Shown in pieces: positions 6,796-11,783 of a DNA stretch of 11,783 nt. Source of the DNA: an uncultured Alphaproteobacteria bacterium (GTDB lineage: Bacteria; Pseudomonadota; Alphaproteobacteria; Puniceispirillales; Puniceispirillaceae); assembly GCA_913064995.1 (NCBI GenBank), contig CAJYBL010000029.1, forward strand, positions 1 through 11,783. Direction: 5' to 3'. A program made the translations under genes and the position numbers. Numbering within the stretch: position 1 is the stretch's first letter; every line of letters starts with the position of its first letter. The notes under the pieces are model-generated. The model saw only the letters and a program-made list of their open reading frames with translations, ran no database searches and was not told where the DNA came from.

Positions 6796-7593
6796 TTGGC
6801 TGATCTCAAATGCACAGATTTATGCATGACCTTTGCGAACCAGCAAACTGGTGCCAAGGTCGAAGCTTTAAAAGACATTAATTTTATTTTAAAAAAGGGC
6901 GAACTGCTAAGCGTTCTCGGCCCTTCAGGCTGTGGCAAGACGACATTGCTGAACATGATTGCCGGTTTTATCACCCCAACCAGTGGCCAGATTGTCGTTG
7001 GTGACCGGGTGATTGACGGCCCGGGTGCTGATCGCGGTATGGTGTTCCAGCAAGGCGCGCTTTTTGAATGGCTGACCGTTGCTAAAAATGTTGATTTCGG
7101 GCTTCGGATGCAAGGGGTTAGCGAAGCCGAGTCGCGTGATCAGGTGGAAAAATGGCTGGCAACTGTTGGCTTGCAGGGATTTGCCGACACGCCGACATAT
7201 CAATTATCAGGTGGTATGCAGCAACGTGTGGCACTGGCGCGCTGTTTGGTGAATGATCCAGATGTGATTTTGATGGATGAACCGCTTGGCGCACTCGATG
7301 CGCTGACACGTGAAAAGATGCAATCACTGGTTCTGGAGTTATGGAAAAAAACTGGCAAAACCATCATAATCATTACGCATTCGGTTGAAGAAGCTTTATT
7401 GCTTGGCGAGCGTTTGTTTGTGATGGCACCTCGTCCGGGCCGAATTCACAAGGAATATCAGCTTCCTTTTGCGGAATGGGGACTGAAACGCTCATTGCGC
7501 GATATCAAATTAGAGCCTGAATTTTCCACAGTTCGTGAAGAAATTCTAACCATGATCTGGAATATGGAAGAGGAGATTATGGGCGGTGCTTGA
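6796..7593 (+). CDS. ABC importer ATPase, TauB/SsuB-like
   Basis: This 265-residue cytosolic ATPase energises the importer. All nucleotide-binding motifs are intact: Walker A GPSGCGKT (42-49), Q-loop glutamine 85 in MVFQQGAL, signature LSGGMQQR (137-144), Walker B VILMDEP (157-163), D-loop GALD (165-168), and switch histidine 195 in IITHSVEEA. The length and the MAPRPGRI segment are typical of the nitrate/sulfonate/taurine ATPase subfamily. The start is TTG, supported by AGGGGG at good spacing and by homology to the usual SsuB N terminus. Its last 8 nt overlap the GTG start of the permease gene, indicating translational coupling. Expression probably depends on read-through of the preceding stem-loop. 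Confidence 0.94.
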   Translation: MADLKCTDLCMTFANQQTGAKVEALKDINFILKKGELLSVLGPSGCGKTTLLNMIAGFITPTSGQIVVGDRVIDGPGADRGMVFQQGALFEWLTVAKNVDFGLRMQGVSEAESRDQVEKWLATVGLQGFADTPTYQLSGGMQQRVALARCLVNDPDVILMDEPLGALDALTREKMQSLVLELWKKTGKTIIIITHSVEEALLLGERLFVMAPRPGRIHKEYQLPFAEWGLKRSLRDIKLEPEFSTVREEILTMIWNMEEEIMGGA

Positions 7594-9514
7594 TTGGCTT
7601 TCAGATAATCGCGCCTTGGTCGCGGCAGTCATCATCCTTTGTCTGGTTAGCAGTTTTTTTGCCTCAATCTTCTATGGGTTAAAGCAAACGCGGCTTCGCG
7701 AAAAGGATCAGGTTTTTGGTGATCCGGAACGAACCGTTGGTGGCTGGTTCTGGGCAGTATGCGGCGTGTCAACATTGCTTCTTGTCTGGTTCTATTTTTC
7801 ATGGGGCTCGGCGCGGGCATTTTTTCCGCAAGCGGCCAATGAATTATGTCAGGTTGCCAAACTGCATGAGGCGGTATCGCCGGTTACCTCGTCCCTCGCA
7901 ATCGAGTCACGCTATTCCAAATCGAAAACCTTGCTGGTGCGCAATTCACGCCAGCTTGATGAATTGCAGGCGCGGCTTCCGGCAAACGTCTTTTCGCCAG
8001 CCGATGCGGCACGTGTGACGCTGGTCATGCAAAACACCCAGCAATTGATCAGCATGATGGCAACGCCAGATTTTGTTGATCAGAAAACGATTGCTGAAAT
8101 TCAAGCCATCAAGGCTGGTTATGCTGCGATTACCAATGAATTGGCCAATCCAAAATTGGGCTGGACAGCAGCAGCTGATGCCTTGGCGCAGCCATCATGG
8201 GGCATTACTGAGCCAGAAATTCCGTTGCTTCCAGTTTCGGCAAAAGGCGCGATGTATGATGCGCTTGCCCGCGATGCCGCTGCCATATCAAAAGATTATT
8301 TGAAAATTCGCAATTTGGCACCAGCAGCAAAAGCGCTGATTGCCGAAACCAAGGCAATGATTGCGGCGCTGAAAAAATCACCATCAACCGATGATGGCGA
8401 TCCGCAAATTGTCAAGGAACGCGCCGATTACATGAAAGCGGTTGACCGTATTTTCAAGCGAATTGACGATGGCAAGATTTTCCCGGCTGAAGTCATGGCC
8501 GAAATGCAGGTCGCTGTGCAGACAATGCTTGATCAGGCCGAACGGTCAAAAGGCAGTCTTGGTATTGTAGAAATGCTGTTTTTCCCAGCTGGCGATATTG
8601 TGAAATCACGCACGCAATGCACCGAACAGGGGCCGGGTCGCTGGTTGCCAAAGCCAACCGATGTTGTTGCCACGTTTTTTGCGCTTGCCAATCCTGATGT
8701 GGAAAATGGCGGTGGTTATAAAGGCACCACCTTATTATGGTGGAAATGGCTTCCAATTTCAGATGTTGTGTCCTTTGTGATTCCGGACGCGCTAATTGAT
8801 TTTCTTCCCGGTGATTATGGCCGGTTGAATGATGACGGGCGGTTTGAGCCAAATTATAAAGATTGGATGTTGGCGCTGGCGCAAGGCGATGTTTATCTTG
8901 GCGCGGTTCCAATGCTGGATGGCCATATCTGGGACTCGCTTTTCCGCGTTTTGGTGGCGATGTTCTTTGGTGTTTTGCTCGGCGTGCCGCTTGGCATCTA
9001 TATGGGGGTTTCGCGTTTTTGCAAATCCTTCTTTGACCCGATGATCGAGCTTTACCGTCCAGTGCCACCTTTGGCATGGGCGCCATTGATCCTGACCATT
9101 TTTGGCATTCAGGATGATGGTAAGATCTTCCTTTTGTTCATGGTTGCGTTTGCCATCATGGTGATTTCAGCACGAACTGGCGCAACAGGAGCGCAATTGT
9201 CAAAAATCAGAGCGTCACATTCTCTTGGTGCCAATGACAGGCAAATTTTGCGTTATGTGATTTTGCCTAATGCCTTACCTGAAATCATGACAGGTATCCG
9301 GATTTCGATTGGTGTTTGCTGGGGCACGCTTGTGGCGGCTGAAATGCTGGCTGGTACAACGGGTGTTGGCTTTATCGAAAATGTCGCGCGTACGGTGTCG
9401 GACTATGAATTGATTTGGGTCACGATTTTGATCATGGGCAGTTTGGGTCTGATTTTTGATCTGATGATGCGCTGGGTTATTGGGCGGCTTATCCCATGGC
9501 GTGGCAAAGGCTGA
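7586..9514 (+). CDS. Oversized ABC importer permease, TauC/SsuC-like with large loop insertions
   Basis: The start is GTG inside the end of the ATPase gene, with AGGAG at 7571-7575. The 642 residues are more than twice the usual ~250-280 of TauC/SsuC. Predicted membrane helices lie near 11-31 and 53-72, then a cluster at 452-474, 496-528, 568-590 and 608-630. The C-terminal part is a standard binding-protein-dependent permease: SLFRVLVAMFFGVLLGVPLG, a YRPVPPLAWAPL segment, and an EAA coupling loop ASHSLGANDRQILRYVILPN (543-562) for the ATPase. The segment LPKPTDVVATF (354-364) matches the LPSP-type segment that normally follows the first helix. About 275 residues (75-350), rich in Ala, Lys, Glu and Gln and probably helical, are therefore inserted just after the helix at 53-72. 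A second extra stretch (about 372-435) follows. There is no frameshift or stop, so this is one protein. The extra region is predicted to be periplasmic; its role is unknown. Confidence 0.9.
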   Translation: MLDWLSDNRALVAAVIILCLVSSFFASIFYGLKQTRLREKDQVFGDPERTVGGWFWAVCGVSTLLLVWFYFSWGSARAFFPQAANELCQVAKLHEAVSPVTSSLAIESRYSKSKTLLVRNSRQLDELQARLPANVFSPADAARVTLVMQNTQQLISMMATPDFVDQKTIAEIQAIKAGYAAITNELANPKLGWTAAADALAQPSWGITEPEIPLLPVSAKGAMYDALARDAAAISKDYLKIRNLAPAAKALIAETKAMIAALKKSPSTDDGDPQIVKERADYMKAVDRIFKRIDDGKIFPAEVMAEMQVAVQTMLDQAERSKGSLGIVEMLFFPAGDIVKSRTQCTEQGPGRWLPKPTDVVATFFALANPDVENGGGYKGTTLLWWKWLPISDVVSFVIPDALIDFLPGDYGRLNDDGRFEPNYKDWMLALAQGDVYLGAVPMLDGHIWDSLFRVLVAMFFGVLLGVPLGIYMGVSRFCKSFFDPMIELYRPVPPLAWAPLILTIFGIQDDGKIFLLFMVAFAIMVISARTGATGAQLSKIRASHSLGANDRQILRYVILPNALPEIMTGIRISIGVCWGTLVAAEMLAGTTGVGFIENVARTVSDYELIWVTILIMGSLGLIFDLMMRWVIGRLIPWRGKG

Positions 9515-9575
9515 TCGAGGCTCTAGTCTTTGAAAATGATTTGGTGAAGAAGGGGCAAAAGCCAGTTGGTGCCGC

Positions 9576-10703
9576 CTATGCAGCGGCCCAGACCTCGGCA
9601 AGCCATGCATTTAGCATTGTCGCGCCACCAAGGCCAATGAGCGTGCTTCGCGCTGTTGCGCCAGTCCCGTCAAGCGCCATGATTTTGCTGCTTACCGTGG
9701 CTTTTTTGAAAATCACGCCAACCGCTTTGGATCTTTCACGCGCATAGCCCGATAGCGCCGAATCAAGATTATCATCCGCCAGCCAGCGCAAAAGGCTGGC
9801 CGCATCAACAAGGCTTTGTCCGGCGCCTTGTGCCAGATTAGGCGGGATCGGGTGGGCGGCATCGCCTGCCAATACCGTCTGGCCACGTCGCCAGCAGTCA
9901 TGATACCGATGGGCTGGAAGGGTTGTTTTGACCCAGTTGATATTGGCATGGTCGCAAAGCTGGCCAAGAATGTCATTGCGCCCAAGGTAGCGTTGTTGCC
10001 AGTCATCATCAGCCTTGGCCGCATCCAGCGTCAGTACCATATTCACATCTTTGCCACCATGAAGAGGGTAATGCACGAAATGTGCCCCCTTCCCAAGCCA
10101 TAGATTGCAAAAGGGTTGTGAAAAAATACGCGGCAAATCGGCGGTTCTGGCAACGGCGCGCATGGCAACGCGCCTTTTGTTGGGGGCGTTGTCTGTGTCG
10201 CGATCAGTGCCATTGACATAATGGCGGCCAAAACCAGAAACGCCATCGGCGGCGATCAACGCATCAACAATATGGCGACCACCATCATCGGTTAGCATAT
10301 GTACCGCCTTGCCCTGATCGGGGCCGCGCTGAACCACATGGGTGATATTGGCGGCGATATGGGTCATGCCGCTTGCTGCGTTGATTTCGGCTTTTAGAAG
10401 GCTGACAAGATCGGCGCGTGACAGGCTGGCATAAGCTGACGCGGTTAGATCAAGGCTCGCAAGGGTTGCTGCTGACCGCATATCGCGAACCGTAATCGCT
10501 TGTAAAGTGGTAGCTCGCGCGCGAGCCGCATCGCCAAGCCCAAGTTGGTCAAGCGCGGCCCAGCCATTAGGGGCGATTTGTACCCCGCCATAAAGCGGTG
10601 TTGTGGGCGTCGAACCGGCAACGAGCAACAGTGGTATTTGGTTGCGAAGAACAGCGAGCGCGGCCGCTAAGCCGGCGATGCCACTGCCGCTTACTGCGAT
10701 CAT
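9576..10703 (-). CDS. FAD-dependent monooxygenase, class A (salicylate hydroxylase/UbiH-like)
   Basis: The product has 375 residues from ATG 10703. It shows the three fingerprints of class A flavoprotein hydroxylases: the dinucleotide-binding GSGIAG (6-11), a DG motif IAADGVSGFGR (150-160) and the GD motif GDAAHPIPPNLAQGAGQSLVDA (280-301). Such enzymes use NAD(P)H and oxygen to hydroxylate aromatic or other electron-rich substrates in the cytosol. The acidic residue normally found at the end of the second strand, which holds the FAD ribose, is missing: the sequence reads LLLVAGSTPTT at 25-35. The start ATG overlaps the stop of the upstream aminotransferase as TGATG, so the two are translationally coupled. 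A TTG one codon earlier is also possible. The substrate is unknown; similarity to salicylate hydroxylase is at family level only. The 61-nt gap to the converging permease gene has no clear terminator. Confidence 0.85.
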   Translation of the reverse strand: MIAVSGSGIAGLAAALAVLRNQIPLLLVAGSTPTTPLYGGVQIAPNGWAALDQLGLGDAARARATTLQAITVRDMRSAATLASLDLTASAYASLSRADLVSLLKAEINAASGMTHIAANITHVVQRGPDQGKAVHMLTDDGGRHIVDALIAADGVSGFGRHYVNGTDRDTDNAPNKRRVAMRAVARTADLPRIFSQPFCNLWLGKGAHFVHYPLHGGKDVNMVLTLDAAKADDDWQQRYLGRNDILGQLCDHANINWVKTTLPAHRYHDCWRRGQTVLAGDAAHPIPPNLAQGAGQSLVDAASLLRWLADDNLDSALSGYARERSKAVGVIFKKATVSSKIMALDGTGATARSTLIGLGGATMLNAWLAEVWAAA

Positions 10704-11783
10704 CAAACGCTGGCTTCTAGGGCTTCGTCCAAGGTTTTACGGAATTTTTCGACAACCTCGTCAATATGTTTGCGCTCGGCAACAAAGGCCGGGGCAACAA
10801 TCGCATTATCGCCAGTCCATTTCACATGAAGTCCGTTCCAGAACATATTCTTTTGCATCTGTCCACCGCGTCGGCCGGGGACGCCGTCAGAATGAACCTC
10901 GACACCGGCCATTAGGCCAATACCGCGGATATCGGCAACAAGCGGATGATCCTGAAGCGTCCAAACGGCATCAAGGAAATAATCCTCAAGCGCCGCTGAG
11001 CGTTCAAAAATACCTTCGCTTTCATAGATTTTCTGCGTCGCAATGCCCGCAGCACATGCTGCTGGATGCGCTGAATAAGTATAGCCATGGAAAAATTCAA
11101 TGGCATTTTCGGGCGCAGCATTGGTGACGGTGTCATAAATTTCATCAGTCACCGCAACGCCGCCCATTGGAATCGAACCATTGGTCAGAGCCTTAGCCAT
11201 GGTGATGATATCGGGGCGCACATTGAATTTCTGCGTGGCAAATGGGGTTCCCATACGGCCAAAGCCGGTGATGACCTCATCAAAAACCAGCAACAATCCA
11301 TGCTTGTCACAAATCTCACGGATTTTTTCCAGATAGCCAACTGGCGGAACCAATGTTCCGGTTGATCCGGCAACAGGCTCGATAAAGACCGCAGCCAGCG
11401 TTGAGCCACCAAGATTTTCGGCAATCCGCTCAAGATCCATCGCAAGTTCGGCACCGGTTTTAGGCTGGCCTTTGTCAAAACGCTGATCTTCTTGCCATGT
11501 ATGGCGGATCAGCGAGATATTCGGCAAAGTCAGGCCAAAGGTTTCGCGGTTGCGAACCATGCCGGCAAGCGATACGCCGCCCATATTCACGCCATGATAG
11601 GCTCGTTCGCGGCTGATCAACCGGTTTCGTTGTGCCTGACCTGCAGCACGCTGGTAGGCCAGAATGACCTTGATCGCGGTCTCGATTGATTCGGACCCTG
11701 AATTGGTGAAAAATACATGGTTAAACTGATCGGGAAGAAGCCGGCAAACACGCTCGGCAAGATCAAATGAACCTGGATGACCA
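10703..11783 (-). CDS. Class III omega-amino acid:pyruvate aminotransferase (5' end outside window)
   Basis: The frame stays open to the right edge. The 359 visible residues begin at a GHPGSFDLAERV segment, so perhaps 80-100 N-terminal residues are outside. The PLP enzyme features are clear: FFTNSGSESIETAIK (phosphate-binding SGS), RERAYHG, DEVITGFGR with the PLP-nitrogen aspartate (near 11281), the Schiff-base lysine in MAKALTNGSIPMGG (codon 11194-11192), and HGYTYSAHPAACAAG. The pattern is that of beta-alanine/omega-amino acid:pyruvate aminotransferases, which move a terminal amino group to pyruvate. Taurine:pyruvate aminotransferase is a relative and is attractive given the TauABC-like importer. 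Near the C terminus, HVKWTGDN replaces the VRFGGD-type sequence whose arginine binds substrate carboxylate in the Pseudomonas enzyme, so specificity may differ. A TTG at 11620 is internal, not a start. The gene is coupled to the monooxygenase downstream by TGATG. Confidence 0.9.
   Translation of the reverse strand, partial: GHPGSFDLAERVCRLLPDQFNHVFFTNSGSESIETAIKVILAYQRAAGQAQRNRLISRERAYHGVNMGGVSLAGMVRNRETFGLTLPNISLIRHTWQEDQRFDKGQPKTGAELAMDLERIAENLGGSTLAAVFIEPVAGSTGTLVPPVGYLEKIREICDKHGLLLVFDEVITGFGRMGTPFATQKFNVRPDIITMAKALTNGSIPMGGVAVTDEIYDTVTNAAPENAIEFFHGYTYSAHPAACAAGIATQKIYESEGIFERSAALEDYFLDAVWTLQDHPLVADIRGIGLMAGVEVHSDGVPGRRGGQMQKNMFWNGLHVKWTGDNAIVAPAFVAERKHIDEVVEKFRKTLDEALEASV

Noticed and set aside
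8493..9086. 197-codon open frame on the minus strand inside the permease gene
   Set aside because: It lies entirely antisense to a clear permease core. Its product is rich in Arg, His, Pro and Gln, as expected of a shadow frame, with no recognisable motif.
9515..9575. Terminator between the permease and the monooxygenase genes
   Set aside because: I looked for a hairpin with a T-run on either strand and found only very short complementary pieces.
10603..11127. 174-codon plus-strand frame spanning the aminotransferase/monooxygenase junction
   Set aside because: It is antisense to two motif-confirmed genes, and its composition is typical of a shadow frame.

Overview
This window looks like a chromosomal segment from a marine-type alphaproteobacterium. 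The GC content is moderate, with many AT-rich codons. The protein flavour (TrhO, glutaryl-CoA dehydrogenase, TauA-like binding protein, omega-aminotransferase) resembles the SAR116/Puniceispirillales or roseobacter-like lineages. That placement is inferred from protein similarity remembered without any search, and it is tentative below the class level. I see no tRNA, rRNA, CRISPR array, insertion sequence or phage gene.

Layout. (1) 1-1252, plus strand: the 3' end of an ArgE-type M20 deacetylase, then an EamA/DMT-family exporter 12 nt downstream. The pair is closed by a hairpin that can terminate transcription in both directions. (2) 1323-2516, minus strand: glutaryl-CoA dehydrogenase (gcdH). 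It is divergent from (3) 2775-3431, ribulose-phosphate 3-epimerase (rpe), and 3523-4497, a glutathionyl-hydroquinone reductase, both on plus. (4) 4494-5510, minus strand: the tRNA uridine hydroxylase TrhO. Its stop codon shares a CTAG palindrome with the stop of the reductase. (5) 5741-9514, plus strand: a three-gene TauABC-like ABC importer. It is preceded by a putative promoter whose -10 box lies inside a perfect inverted repeat. (6) 9576-11783, minus strand: a class III omega-amino acid:pyruvate aminotransferase (5' end outside the window), translationally coupled to an FAD monooxygenase.

The most unusual part is the importer. Its permease is 642 residues long, against roughly 250-280 for ordinary TauC/SsuC proteins. 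It carries about 275 extra residues in the loop after the first canonical membrane helix and a second extra stretch of about 60 residues before the conserved core. A perfect 12-bp stem-loop with a T-run lies between the binding-protein gene and the ATPase gene and probably sets high binding-protein expression relative to the membrane components. The omega-aminotransferase and flavin monooxygenase that converge on the importer suggest an uptake-and-breakdown locus for an amine, amino acid or aminosulfonate. That link, and the substrate, are inference. The genes left of 5510 look like ordinary housekeeping or catabolic genes.
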